Shown: positions 26,586 to 34,985 of the stretch, piece by piece | Numbering within the stretch: the stretch's first letter is position 1 | How the letters are laid out: every line of letters starts with the position of its first letter | From: Tetragenococcus halophilus subsp. flandriensis | Lineage (GTDB): Bacteria > Bacillota > Bacilli > Lactobacillales > Enterococcaceae | Direction of reading: 5' to 3' | Assembly: GCF_030161475.1 (NCBI RefSeq) | Contig: NZ_BSUG01000009.1 | Location: forward strand, 1 to 55,003 | DNA: 55,003 nt | Made by a program: the position numbers and the translations under genes | The notes under the pieces: model-generated | What the model saw: the letters and a program-made list of their open reading frames with translations, nothing else | Told to the model about the DNA's origin: nothing | Database searches by the model: none

Positions 26586-26816
26586 ATGAAACTTACTAAA
26601 GATGAAGAATTAGAGACCGAGTGGACTAACAAAAAAGGCTTAATGAAAAGATATGAACATCTGAATGTCAATACGCTGAGTCATTGGTTGATGGAGATGA
26701 GAAGAAGTAGAGATTTTAGGAAATACGTTATTAACCCGACTCCAAAATTAGTTTGGATAAATATTAATGGATTTCATGAATTTTTGAAATATAAGCAAAG
26801 AACCAATTTCCGTTAA
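26586..26816 (+). CDS. Small excisionase-like DNA-binding protein
   Basis: A 76-residue, basic protein directly upstream of the integrase. It reads EWTNKKGLMKRYEHLN, VNTLSHWLMEMRRSRDF and ends VWININGFHEFLKYKQRTNF, the pattern of small winged-helix excisionases and phage DNA-binding proteins: a helix-turn-helix, a short wing and a final helix. I could not match it to a named family with certainty. ATG 26586 is used; AGGAAGGA at 26566-26573 is 12 bases upstream, and an in-frame TTG at 26583 is the alternative. By position it should be the recombination directionality factor. Confidence 0.65.
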   Translation: MKLTKDEELETEWTNKKGLMKRYEHLNVNTLSHWLMEMRRSRDFRKYVINPTPKLVWININGFHEFLKYKQRTNFR

Positions 26817-26831
26817 GTCGCTGTTAAAACA

Positions 26832-26902
26832 AAGTTGGTGTGATAAAATAGTGACTGGAGGAGATCTATTACACGTTTTTACAATCAATATCACACCAAC
26901 TT
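26832..26902 (+). promoter_or_regulatory. Perfect 14-bp inverted repeat forming a stem-loop before int
   Basis: AAGTTGGTGTGATA (26832-26845) and TATCACACCAACTT (26889-26902) are exact reverse complements 43 bp apart. The right arm ends 4 bases before the TAGGAG ribosome site of int. The loop contains a strong GGAGGAG (26857-26863) with no ATG, GTG or TTG at a usable distance. The structure could attenuate int transcription or translation, or be a paired binding site for a regulator or integrase arm domain. Confidence 0.7.
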
Positions 26903-26918
26903 ATAGGAGTGATTTGAG

Positions 26919-28442
26919 ATGGCATCACATGTAAAATTACCAAGTGGAAATTTTCAATGTATTAGCCGATATACTAATCCTTTAACTGGAAAGAGAACGA
27001 AAATTACTCTGACTTATTCTGGCAGCACTCGGAAAGCTCAAAGAAATGCTGAACGTGAATTAGAAGACAAGATTGATCGAATTTTAGAAGAATATGAATA
27101 TGCCCAACCAGATAGAATATTACGTTTCTCTCAACTTGTAGAAAAATGGCTTGAGCATTGGCGAGTCGGAGTTAATGAAAGAACAGTAGAACGAGAAATT
27201 TTAGTGATTCGAAGAGTGAATGAATTAATTGATGGTGACGTTTTAGTTGAAAGTATCACACCATTATTACTCGAAAAATTGTTAACTGATTATCAAAAAA
27301 AATACGATAGTTCATATTCTACGATGATTCATATTAAGAGTACCTTAAATAAAATTTTTCGATATGCAGTAAAACATCGTATTTTAGTTTATTCTCCCAT
27401 GTCTGTTGTCGAGTTGAATTTACCTCGAGAAAAGAAAATGGAACCCAAAATAAGAAGAAAGTTAAAATATCTCGAACCACATGAGCTAAATGCTTTCCTA
27501 ACAGAGGTTAAGAAATCGGTGAATCCAGTTTATTACCATCTTACTTTGTTCTTAGTAAATACTGGACTTCGAATTGGAGAGGCAGGAGCTTTAACAGTAG
27601 ATGATGTCGATTTTGAAAATCGGAGAATAACAGTCACAAAAAATCTAATTCAAATTGGCAAAGGGAAATTTGAGTATGGGCCACCTAAAACAGAAGAATC
27701 TGAACGGGTAGTCGGATTGTCCCAGGTAGCTTTGAAAAGTTTAATTGTTGCTATGGAAAAAAGCAAACAGTTAGATAGGAGATATCAAATAAAACCTTGG
27801 AAATCATATGTCCAAACAGACTCAATATTCAGAACGTTAAACGGTGCGCCAGTTACTTCCAAATCCTACCGAACGTTTATTCATAGGATTCAAGATGATT
27901 TAAGAGAAAACTGCGAAAGTAAGTATGGGTTTAAATGGGTTAAAAATATAACTCCTCACTCTTTTAGGTTTATTAATATTACTTACTTAAAGGATAGTGA
28001 GGGGGTTGATCCAAAATCAATCCAATCTCATGTGGGACATACAGATTTGAGAACTACAATGAACGTTTATGCTCAAACTTCAAATAAAGGTACAACACGA
28101 ATTGTAAATGCTCTTGATCATTGGCTAGATAAAGACAATCCACTTGATTTTTATCCGGAGGTTTTCTGTAGTGAGTATTCAACTAGGCTCAATAAGATTT
28201 TGAGAGAAAATATAGATAAAGATGTAATCAAGTTTACTCTCGAAGATTTTAAAAGAGCTTTAGGAATTCCTCCCGAATACCAAACTAGACACTTAAAGAA
28301 TAACATTCTTCAGAAGATGATTAGTGATTTGAGTGAAGAATGGCAAGCATTTGATATTGAAACAATTTATGGTAAAATGCGAAAGATACTAGGTTACAAG
28401 ATAACGTATGGAAACAATCTGGTGTTGAAGGGCAATCTTTAA
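26919..28442 (+). CDS. int: Tyrosine recombinase (integrase) with an unusual C-terminal domain
   Basis: A 507-residue site-specific recombinase. Residues 1-60 look like an arm-type DNA-binding domain (SGNFQCISRYTNPLTGKRTK), about 68-165 is the SAM-like core-binding domain, and the catalytic domain holds Arg218 (NTGLRIGEA), Lys257, His347 and Arg350 (PHSFRF), His374 (HVGHTDLR) and nucleophile Tyr384 (MNVYAQ). All catalytic residues are intact. Tn916 Int is about 405 residues; here about 100 residues follow. Residues 428-497 (FTLEDFKRALGIPPEYQTRH onward, to RKILGYKITYG) resemble the winged helix of Rep_3-type plasmid initiators. TAGGAG at 26904-26909 is the ribosome site. Confidence 0.88.
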   Translation: MASHVKLPSGNFQCISRYTNPLTGKRTKITLTYSGSTRKAQRNAERELEDKIDRILEEYEYAQPDRILRFSQLVEKWLEHWRVGVNERTVEREILVIRRVNELIDGDVLVESITPLLLEKLLTDYQKKYDSSYSTMIHIKSTLNKIFRYAVKHRILVYSPMSVVELNLPREKKMEPKIRRKLKYLEPHELNAFLTEVKKSVNPVYYHLTLFLVNTGLRIGEAGALTVDDVDFENRRITVTKNLIQIGKGKFEYGPPKTEESERVVGLSQVALKSLIVAMEKSKQLDRRYQIKPWKSYVQTDSIFRTLNGAPVTSKSYRTFIHRIQDDLRENCESKYGFKWVKNITPHSFRFINITYLKDSEGVDPKSIQSHVGHTDLRTTMNVYAQTSNKGTTRIVNALDHWLDKDNPLDFYPEVFCSEYSTRLNKILRENIDKDVIKFTLEDFKRALGIPPEYQTRHLKNNILQKMISDLSEEWQAFDIETIYGKMRKILGYKITYGNNLVLKGNL

Positions 28443-28537
28443 ATTGTCCCATGTTTGTCCCATGCGAAGTATTTTAACTTAAATTCTATGAGTCAAGGCC
28501 TTTAAAACCTTGATATGAAAGGAGTGGACTTAATAAT

Positions 28538-29386
28538 ATGACCATTCAATGGTTTCCTGGCCATATGGCAAAGGCGAAGCGCCAAGTATCCGAAAAAATA
28601 AAACATGTTGATATTGTTTTTGAGTTGGTTGATGGGCGTCTTCCGATTTCTTCTAGAAATCCAATGTTAGACGAAATTTTACAACAAAAGCCTCGCCTTG
28701 TATTAATCAATAAGGCGGATCTAGCAGATCCTGTGCAAACAAAAAAATGGGAAACATATTTTAACGCGCAAGGTTATGCTTCTCTTGCTATTAATTCACA
28801 AGATAATAAGGGTAGTAAATCGATCCTGCCAAAAACAAAAGAAGCACTCGCTGAAAAACTGCAACGTGAACAGGAAAAAGGGTTAAAGCCAAGGGCTATA
28901 CGAGCTATGGTAATCGGTATTCCTAATGTCGGAAAATCAACATTACTCAATCGTTTGGCAGGGAAAAAAATGGCTCAGACGGGAAATAAACCGGGCGTCA
29001 CAAAAGGTCAACAATGGATACGTTATAAAAAAGATTTAGAATTATTAGATACACCGGGTATTTTATGGCCTAAATTTGAAGATCAAGAAATTGGTAAAAA
29101 GTTGGCATTAACAGGTGCAATTAAGGACCAATTATTTCATCAGGATGATATTGCTATTTATGCTTTGGACTTTTTTAAGCAATTTTATCCAGAACAACTT
29201 GCCGAGCGTTATCAATTGTCTGCAGAAGATTTAGCACTTTCTACAGCTGAATTATTAATGTTGATTACTAAAAAGCAAGGTTTTCAAGATGATTACGATA
29301 AAGGAAGCCAGCGTGTAATCCATGATATAAGAGAAGGCAAGTTGGGTAAATATACTTTAGATCGTTATGAAGAAATGAGTGAGTAG
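28538..29386 (+). CDS. rbgA: Ribosome biogenesis GTPase A
   Basis: A 282-residue circularly permuted GTPase (YlqF/RbgA) needed for late assembly of the 50S ribosomal subunit. The permuted order is visible: G4 NKAD (in LVLINKADLAD) comes first, then G5-like SLAINSQD, then the G1 loop GIPNVGKSTLLN, the G2 KPGVTKG and G3 DTPGI. The N-terminal MTIQWFPGHMAKAKRQV is diagnostic. A C-terminal helical domain binds rRNA. An AAAGGAG site lies 13 bases before ATG 28538. The stop is immediately followed by the rnhB ATG, the usual rbgA-rnhB arrangement. Its natural upstream neighbour lepB has been displaced by the accessory region. Confidence 0.96.
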   Translation: MTIQWFPGHMAKAKRQVSEKIKHVDIVFELVDGRLPISSRNPMLDEILQQKPRLVLINKADLADPVQTKKWETYFNAQGYASLAINSQDNKGSKSILPKTKEALAEKLQREQEKGLKPRAIRAMVIGIPNVGKSTLLNRLAGKKMAQTGNKPGVTKGQQWIRYKKDLELLDTPGILWPKFEDQEIGKKLALTGAIKDQLFHQDDIAIYALDFFKQFYPEQLAERYQLSAEDLALSTAELLMLITKKQGFQDDYDKGSQRVIHDIREGKLGKYTLDRYEEMSE

Positions 29387-30154
29387 ATGGCAAAAGAGGC
29401 AATTTCTGAGATAAAAACGCATTTATTAGCTATTGAAACAATGAGTGATCCTTATGTTAAACAATTACAAGTGGATGAACGTAAAGGTGTACAAAAGCTT
29501 CTCCTACAATTAGAAAAACGTTTAGCACAAAAAGAAACATTAAAAGAACAGTTTTATAGCATGCAAGCTTTCGAACGTTCATGTTACAAGCAAGGTCATC
29601 ATTTTGTTGCAGGTATTGACGAAGTGGGGCGGGGGCCTCTGGCTGGTCCGGTGGTTGCAGCAGCGGTTATTTTACCCGAAGATAGTGAAATTTTAGGGCT
29701 CAATGATTCAAAACAACTTAGTGAAAAGAAGCGTTTAGATTTAGATAATAAAATTAAAGAACAAGCGACAGCTATCGGAATTGGCGAAATCCCTGCTGAA
29801 CAAATCGATCAAGTAAATATTTATCAAGCCAGTAAAATGGCTATGACAGAAGCGGTGGAAAATTTGGCAGTAAAAGCAGATCACCTTTTGATTGACGCGA
29901 TGTCTATAGATATTAATATTCCGCAAGAAAAAATCATAAAAGGTGATGCTAGAAGTGTATCGATCGCTGCTGCTAGTATTATTGCTAAAGTTTATCGTGA
30001 CCAGCTAATGAAAAAATATCATCAGACATACCCTTATTATGCTTTTGACAAAAATGCTGGTTATGGTACTAAGGCGCATTTAACTGGACTAAAAGAACAC
30101 GGTATTACAGCCATTCATCGTAAATCGTATGCACCCATAAAAAAATATTTATAA
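29387..30154 (+). CDS. rnhB: Ribonuclease HII
   Basis: A 255-residue endonuclease cutting the RNA of RNA-DNA hybrids and single ribonucleotides in DNA. The catalytic DEDD set is visible: Asp and Glu in AGIDEVGRGPLAGPVVAAAV, Asp in HLLIDAMSIDI, and the later acidic residue in KNAGYGTKAHLTGLKEHG region neighbours. SDSKQLSEKK-type LNDSKQLSEKKRLDLD and GDARSVSIAAASIIAKVYRD match RNase HII. About 70 extra N-terminal residues are usual in Firmicutes. It starts right after the rbgA stop with no gap, so it is coupled to rbgA. Confidence 0.96.
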   Translation: MAKEAISEIKTHLLAIETMSDPYVKQLQVDERKGVQKLLLQLEKRLAQKETLKEQFYSMQAFERSCYKQGHHFVAGIDEVGRGPLAGPVVAAAVILPEDSEILGLNDSKQLSEKKRLDLDNKIKEQATAIGIGEIPAEQIDQVNIYQASKMAMTEAVENLAVKADHLLIDAMSIDINIPQEKIIKGDARSVSIAAASIIAKVYRDQLMKKYHQTYPYYAFDKNAGYGTKAHLTGLKEHGITAIHRKSYAPIKKYL

Positions 30155-30159
30155 AAAAG

Positions 30160-30216
30160 AAATCCCTCTTTTTTGCGTATTTATTAGTAAATACTTAAAA
30201 AGAGGGGGATTTTTTT
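30160..30216 (+). terminator. Terminator-like hairpin whose 3' arm carries the dprA ribosome site
   Basis: AAATCCCTCTTTTT (from 30160) pairs with AAAAAGAGGGGGATTT (about 30197-30212) and is followed by T6. The AGAGGGGGA in the 3' arm is also the only ribosome site in front of the dprA TTG start at 30215, so folding would end transcription and hide that site. Confidence 0.7.
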
Positions 30217-31093
30217 GAATTATGAAGAATTGTCGATGATCGAAAAAACGGTATTAAAATTAACTTATTGTAAAGGAATCGGTTTAATTGGAAAGTGGAA
30301 AATCGTGAAATTTTATGAAAAATTTCAGGCTGAAAACTTTTTTGTGGAAGATGTGATACAGATTGCACAAATCAATCGATACAAGGGAATGTTCCGGCAA
30401 AGCTTTCGAGAAATTACTGATGATTGGCTAAAAGAAAAATTACAAGATCAGCAGTATGTCACTTGGTTATCATCGGATTACCCGTCAGAATTATTAGAGC
30501 TTCCTTATCCTCCATTAGTTATCTTTTATAGAGGAAATCTTGACCTGTTAGATTATCCACGTTTAGCTTTTGTAGGCGCGCGACAAGCGAGTAAATATTC
30601 AACACAGGTCATTAGTAAACTACTTCCTACCATTGTAGGGCGACATTTTGTGATCGTTAGTGGCTTAGCAAGAGGCGTTGATCGGATGAGCCATGAAATG
30701 ACGATTCGTTCGGGCGGTTTAACAATCGGTGTTGTTGGTTGTGGTTTGGATATTTGTTATCCCAGAGAAGTTAGTTTGCTTTTTGGCGAAATGAAGAAAA
30801 ATCATTTGGTTTTAAGTGAATATCCGCAAGGTACACCAATTCGTAAAAATCATTTTCCTATGCGGAATCGAATTATCGCGGGTTTAAGTAAAGCAACTTG
30901 CGTTGTCGAAGCAAAGGAACGTAGCGGATCTTTGATTACTGCTCAATTAGCGCTGGATTATGGAAAAGAAGTTTTTGCTATACCAGGTGAAATTTTAACT
31001 GGTCAATCTGATGGTTGTCATCGTCTTATTCAAGACGGCGCCAAATGCGTGGTTTCAGTACAAGATATTTTAGAAGAATTGCCTAATTTTTAA
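30215..31093 (+). CDS. dprA: DNA-processing protein DprA/Smf
   Basis: A 292-residue protein that loads RecA on incoming single-stranded DNA during transformation. After an N-terminal helical (SAM-like) part, the Rossmann-like core shows YPPLVIFYRGNLDLLDYPRL, AFVGARQASKYST, VIVSGLARGVDRMSH, GVVGCGLDICYPRE, SEYPQGTPIRKNHFPMRNRI with the usual RNRIIAGLS, and SGSLITAQLALDYGKEVFA. The C-terminal DML1 winged helix of some homologues is absent, as usual in lactobacillales. The start is TTG 30215 because the AGAGGGGGA site is 5 bases upstream and no ATG is in frame. Full length suggests a working competence gene, though no other com gene is in view. Confidence 0.94.
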   Translation: MNYEELSMIEKTVLKLTYCKGIGLIGKWKIVKFYEKFQAENFFVEDVIQIAQINRYKGMFRQSFREITDDWLKEKLQDQQYVTWLSSDYPSELLELPYPPLVIFYRGNLDLLDYPRLAFVGARQASKYSTQVISKLLPTIVGRHFVIVSGLARGVDRMSHEMTIRSGGLTIGVVGCGLDICYPREVSLLFGEMKKNHLVLSEYPQGTPIRKNHFPMRNRIIAGLSKATCVVEAKERSGSLITAQLALDYGKEVFAIPGEILTGQSDGCHRLIQDGAKCVVSVQDILEELPNF

Positions 31094-31124
31094 AACGGTA
31101 ATTAAATCCTCTGTGTTTCCTTTC

Positions 31125-31153
31125 TTGACAAACTCATCTCAAATGGCTATGAT
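31125..31153 (+). promoter_or_regulatory. Promoter of topA
   Basis: A perfect TTGACA (31125-31130) and TATGAT (31148-31153) are 17 bp apart, about 70 bp upstream of topA. Confidence 0.8.
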
Positions 31154-31226
31154 AGGCTACGATTTGTTATTCGAAAATTAAATGGCACGATATATAGCAT
31201 AAACCATTTACGAAAGGGGCCTTTTA

Positions 31227-33305
31227 ATGGCTTATAAATATTTGGTGATCGTGGAATCACCAGCAAAAGCTAAAACGATCGAAAAATATCTTGGCCGTAA
31301 TTATAAAGTTGTAGCCAGTGTTGGACATGTTCGTGACTTACCAAAAAGTAAAATGGGGATCGATGTTGAAAACAACTATGAGCCTTATTATATTACGATT
31401 CGTGGTAAAGGCGATGTGATTAAAGATTTAAAAAAACATGCAAAAAAAGCAGAAAGAGTTTATCTTGCTAGTGACCCGGATAGAGAAGGGGAAGCTATCG
31501 CTTGGCATTTGTCTTATATTTTAGGTTTAGACCCTCATGATAAAAATCGCGTGGTCTTTAATGAAATTACAAAAGACGCTGTTAAAGAAGCCTTTAAAGA
31601 ACCAAGAACAATTGATTTAGATTTGATTGATGCACAACAGGCACGTCGTGTGTTGGATCGTTTGGTTGGTTATTCTATCAGCCCGATTCTTTGGCGTAAG
31701 GTAAAAAAAGGTTTGAGTGCGGGTCGTGTGCAATCAGTTGCTCTTAAAATGGTTATTGACCGAGAAAAAGAAATCCGTAACTTTACACCAGAAGAATATT
31801 GGAGTATTGATGGAAATTTCAAAAAAGGCCGAAAAAAATTCAAGGCCAATTTCTGGGGACTTGATGGTAAAAAGAAAAAATTACCTAATGAAGATGCGGT
31901 TAAGGAAGTTACTCAACGTATATCTGGCAAAGATTATAATGTAACTAAGGTTGAAAAAAAAGAACGTAAAAGAAATCCAGCCGCACCTTTTACTACAAGT
32001 AGTATGCAACAAGAAGCCGCTCGTAAATTGAATTTTCGGACAGGCAAAACAATGATGGTTGCGCAACAGTTATATGAAGGAATCTCTTTGGGAAAAGGCG
32101 GTACGACTGGTTTGATCACTTATATGCGTACTGACTCTAAAAGAATTTCCGATACTGCTAAACAAGAAGCGACAGATTTTATTGAACAGACTTATGGTAA
32201 AAATTATGCCGCACATAGTAATAAGAAATTAAAAAATGCGCAAAGCGCACAGGATGCTCACGAAGCAATTCGTCCAACAAGTGCGATGCGTAGTCCAGAG
32301 GAAATTGGAAAATATTTGGATAAAGACCAGTTGAAGTTATATCGTTTGATTTGGTCACGCTTTATCGCCAGTCAAATGAAACCAGCCATTCTTGATACAG
32401 TAAAAGCTACCTTAGATCAAAATGGCGTTATTTTTGTGGCAAATGGCTCTAAGGTAAAATTTAAAGGTTTTATGGAAGTGTATGTTGAGGGCCGAGATGA
32501 TGGTAAAAAAGATAAAGAAAATGTTTTGCCAGAACTAGCTTCGGGTGACATTGTACAATCAGAAGACATTACGCCCAATCAACATTTTACGCAGCCACCT
32601 GCTCGTTTTAGTGAAGCAACACTCATTCGAACTCTGGAAGAAAATGGTGTTGGTCGCCCATCCACTTATGCGCCGACTTTACAAACGATCCAGAAACGTT
32701 ATTACGTTAAACTTACACAAAAACGTTTCGAACCAACTGAATTAGGTGAAATCGTCAATAACCTTATTGAAGACTTCTTTCCTGAAATTGTTGATGCATC
32801 CTTTACAGCTGGAATGGAAGAGGATTTAGACCATATCGAAGAAGGAAAAGAAGAGTGGGTTAAGGTCATCGATCGTTTTTATCAACCATTTGAAAAAGAA
32901 CTGGAAACAGCTGAAGAAAAAATGGAAAAGATCGAAATCAAAGATGAACCAGCTGGCTTTGATTGTGATGTTTGTGGCCATCCAATGGTCATTAAGTTAG
33001 GTAGATATGGTAAATTTTACGCTTGCAGTAATTTTCCTGAATGCCGTAATACCAAACCGATCGTCAAAGAAATCGGAGTAACCTGCCCTAAATGTCAAAA
33101 AGGACAAGTTATTGAAAGAAAATCAAAGAAAAACCGTATCTTTTATGGTTGTGATCGTTATCCTGATTGTGACTTTATTTCCTGGAATAAACCAATTGGT
33201 CGCAATTGTCCGAAATGCGATCATTATCTAGTTGAGAAAAAGAAAAAAGCCAGCAAACAAGTCGTTTGTTCCAACTGCGATTATAAAGAAGATGAACAAA
33301 AATAA
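31227..33305 (+). CDS. topA: DNA topoisomerase I
   Basis: A 692-residue type IA topoisomerase that relaxes negative supercoils. The TOPRIM domain starts at [18 protein letters not shown] and includes the metal-binding [13 protein letters not shown]. The active-site Tyr299 lies in [14 protein letters not shown]. The C-terminus carries three zinc-ribbon modules: [13 protein letters not shown] with [20 protein letters not shown] with CDRYPDC, and [13 protein letters not shown] with CSNC. This is the standard Firmicute form. AAAGGGG precedes the ATG. A dedicated promoter and a terminator mark it as a single-gene unit between dprA and xerC. Confidence 0.97.
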   Translation: MAYKYLVIVESPAKAKTIEKYLGRNYKVVASVGHVRDLPKSKMGIDVENNYEPYYITIRGKGDVIKDLKKHAKKAERVYLASDPDREGEAIAWHLSYILGLDPHDKNRVVFNEITKDAVKEAFKEPRTIDLDLIDAQQARRVLDRLVGYSISPILWRKVKKGLSAGRVQSVALKMVIDREKEIRNFTPEEYWSIDGNFKKGRKKFKANFWGLDGKKKKLPNEDAVKEVTQRISGKDYNVTKVEKKERKRNPAAPFTTSSMQQEAARKLNFRTGKTMMVAQQLYEGISLGKGGTTGLITYMRTDSKRISDTAKQEATDFIEQTYGKNYAAHSNKKLKNAQSAQDAHEAIRPTSAMRSPEEIGKYLDKDQLKLYRLIWSRFIASQMKPAILDTVKATLDQNGVIFVANGSKVKFKGFMEVYVEGRDDGKKDKENVLPELASGDIVQSEDITPNQHFTQPPARFSEATLIRTLEENGVGRPSTYAPTLQTIQKRYYVKLTQKRFEPTELGEIVNNLIEDFFPEIVDASFTAGMEEDLDHIEEGKEEWVKVIDRFYQPFEKELETAEEKMEKIEIKDEPAGFDCDVCGHPMVIKLGRYGKFYACSNFPECRNTKPIVKEIGVTCPKCQKGQVIERKSKKNRIFYGCDRYPDCDFISWNKPIGRNCPKCDHYLVEKKKKASKQVVCSNCDYKEDEQK

Positions 33306-33307
33306 AG

Positions 33308-33347
33308 AAAAAATTTCCATGATGTCATATGACATTATGGATTTTTT
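33308..33347 (+). terminator. Rho-independent terminator after topA
   Basis: AAAAAATTTCCATGATGTCAT pairs, with a small bulge, with ATGACATTATGGATTTTTT, ending in T6. Confidence 0.8.
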
Positions 33348-33507
33348 CCCCTTTGAAAAAGTTATAGAAAATGGATAAGGATAAAATTCATAATTTTTTC
33401 AATTGTGAGCAGAATTTGAAATATTGGTTAAATTCTGACAGTTCATTTGTATTTTTATCCGTTCTATGCTACATTTTAGAAGAAATAGGAAAAAGAGGAA
33501 GTGCAAG

Positions 33508-34404
33508 ATGACAAAAGATTGGCCCAAGGAATATTACCGTTATCTCACAGTTGAGCGCGGTTATTCTGAAAAAACAAAAGAGGCTTACAAGGAAGATATT
33601 AATAATTTTTTTGTCTTTTTAAAAGACTCTGGAGACGTTAATTATTTGCAGATTGATCATCGCGACGTACGCGTTTATTTAAGTGAATTAAATGAACAAA
33701 GTTATAGTCGTAATACAGTTAGCCGTAAAATTGCCAGCTTGCGTTCTTTTTATCATTTTTTATTAAAACATGAAGTGATAGAAGAAAATCCTTTTTCTTA
33801 TGTTCACTTGAAAAAAAAGAATGTCAAACTACCTCGCTTTTTTTATGAAAAAGAAATTGAGGCGTTATTTGACAGTGTTCAAGGAAACAAACCTTTGCAA
33901 CAAAGAGATCGTGCCTTATTAGAGGTCTTATATGGTTCTGGTTTGCGAGTTAGTGAGTGCGCTTCATTGACCCTTGAGCAAATTGATTGGGAAAACAGTG
34001 TGTTGTTTATCCATGGAAAAGGAAATAAGGATCGTTACGTGCCCTTTGGCGCTTATGCACAAGAAGCCTTAGATGTGTATTTATCTGAAGGACGTTCTTT
34101 TTTGATGGAAAAATACCATAAAGATCATGTATATGTTTTTGTTAACCGTTTAGGTGATGGGATCACTTCAACGGGTATTGAGTATGCCTTAAATCAGGTA
34201 ATCAAAAAAAGTAGCTTGGATTCACAAATTCATCCGCATATGTTACGACATACTTTTGCTACTCATTTATTAAATAATGGAGCTGATTTGCGGACGGTTC
34301 AAGAACTACTAGGGCATGCTAATTTATCAACGACACAAATTTATACGCATGTAACGAAAGAAAACCTACAAAAAAATTATCGTCAGTTTCATCCAAGAGC
34401 ATGA
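33508..34404 (+). CDS. xerC: Tyrosine recombinase XerC
   Basis: A 298-residue chromosome-dimer resolvase. The N-terminal SAM-like domain begins YYRYLTVERGYSEKTKEAY; the catalytic domain has Arg in GSGLRVSECASL, Lys in HGKGNKDRYVPFG, His and Arg in HPHMLRHTFATHLL, His in LLGHANLSTTQIYTH and nucleophile Tyr in QIYTHV. It acts at the dif site with a partner Xer protein. The frame is open to an ATG at 33466, but 33508 is chosen because a GAGGAA site lies 8 bases upstream and homologues start there. It is the first gene of the xerC-hslV-hslU-codY run typical of Firmicutes. Confidence 0.94.
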   Translation: MTKDWPKEYYRYLTVERGYSEKTKEAYKEDINNFFVFLKDSGDVNYLQIDHRDVRVYLSELNEQSYSRNTVSRKIASLRSFYHFLLKHEVIEENPFSYVHLKKKNVKLPRFFYEKEIEALFDSVQGNKPLQQRDRALLEVLYGSGLRVSECASLTLEQIDWENSVLFIHGKGNKDRYVPFGAYAQEALDVYLSEGRSFLMEKYHKDHVYVFVNRLGDGITSTGIEYALNQVIKKSSLDSQIHPHMLRHTFATHLLNNGADLRTVQELLGHANLSTTQIYTHVTKENLQKNYRQFHPRA

Positions 34405-34435
34405 AACTAAATGAAAATTAGGAGGAACAAATATA

Positions 34436-34981
34436 ATGGAATCACAATTTCATTCAACAACGATATGCGCGGTTGAAAAAGACGGCAAATTTGCTATGGC
34501 TGGAGATGGCCAAGTAACTATGGGAGAACAAGTTGTTATGAAAGGTACGGCTCAAAAAGTACGTCGTATCTATAATGGAGAAGTTGTTGTTGGCTTTGCT
34601 GGAAGCGTAGCTGACGCATTTACTTTAGAAGAAAAATTTGAAGAAAAACTAAATGAATATCATGGAAATTTACAAAGAGCGGCTGTTGAATTAGCGCAAG
34701 AGTGGCGTACACAACGTTCAATGCAAAAGCTTGAAGCAATGCTGATCGTTATGAATAAAGATGAAATGTTACTTGTTTCAGGTACCGGCGAAGTGATTAC
34801 TCCGGACGATGGTATCTTGGCGATTGGCTCTGGGGGAAACTTTGCATTAGCTTCTGCTAGAGCGATGCGTAAATATGCCAGTGATAAATTGTCCGCTAAA
34901 GAAATTGCAGAAAATGCCTTGAATATCGCAGCAGACATTTGTATTTTTACCAACCATGACATTAATGTGGAGGAATGTTAA
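34436..34981 (+). CDS. hslV: ATP-dependent protease subunit HslV (ClpQ)
   Basis: A 181-residue proteasome-like peptidase that works as a double ring with HslU. After a short leader (MESQFHS) comes [20 protein letters not shown], where the N-terminal Thr of mature HslV would be exposed by processing. Typical segments are [67 protein letters not shown] and [10 protein letters not shown]. Unlike Bacillus ClpQ, the residue after Met is Glu, not Ser, so a processed Thr nucleophile is more likely here. An AGGAGG site precedes the ATG. hslU starts 5 bp after the stop. Confidence 0.95.
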   Translation: MESQFHSTTICAVEKDGKFAMAGDGQVTMGEQVVMKGTAQKVRRIYNGEVVVGFAGSVADAFTLEEKFEEKLNEYHGNLQRAAVELAQEWRTQRSMQKLEAMLIVMNKDEMLLVSGTGEVITPDDGILAIGSGGNFALASARAMRKYASDKLSAKEIAENALNIAADICIFTNHDINVEEC

Positions 34982-34985
34982 TTTT

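Larger units (their letters stand above)
25500..28510 (+). mobile_element. Remnant or minimal Tn916-like integrative element (orf7, orf8, xis-like, int)
   Basis: Four plus-strand genes follow the order found at the recombination end of Tn916/Tn1549-type elements: sigma-like orf7, HTH orf8, a small DNA-binding excisionase-like gene and a tyrosine integrase. No relaxase, FtsK-like coupling protein, VirB4 or other transfer gene is present, and no cargo is visible except the panE pair further left. Limits are approximate; clear direct att repeats were not found by eye. The doubled TTGTCCCATG-like motif just after int (28443-28466) may be an arm-type binding site. Confidence 0.65.
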
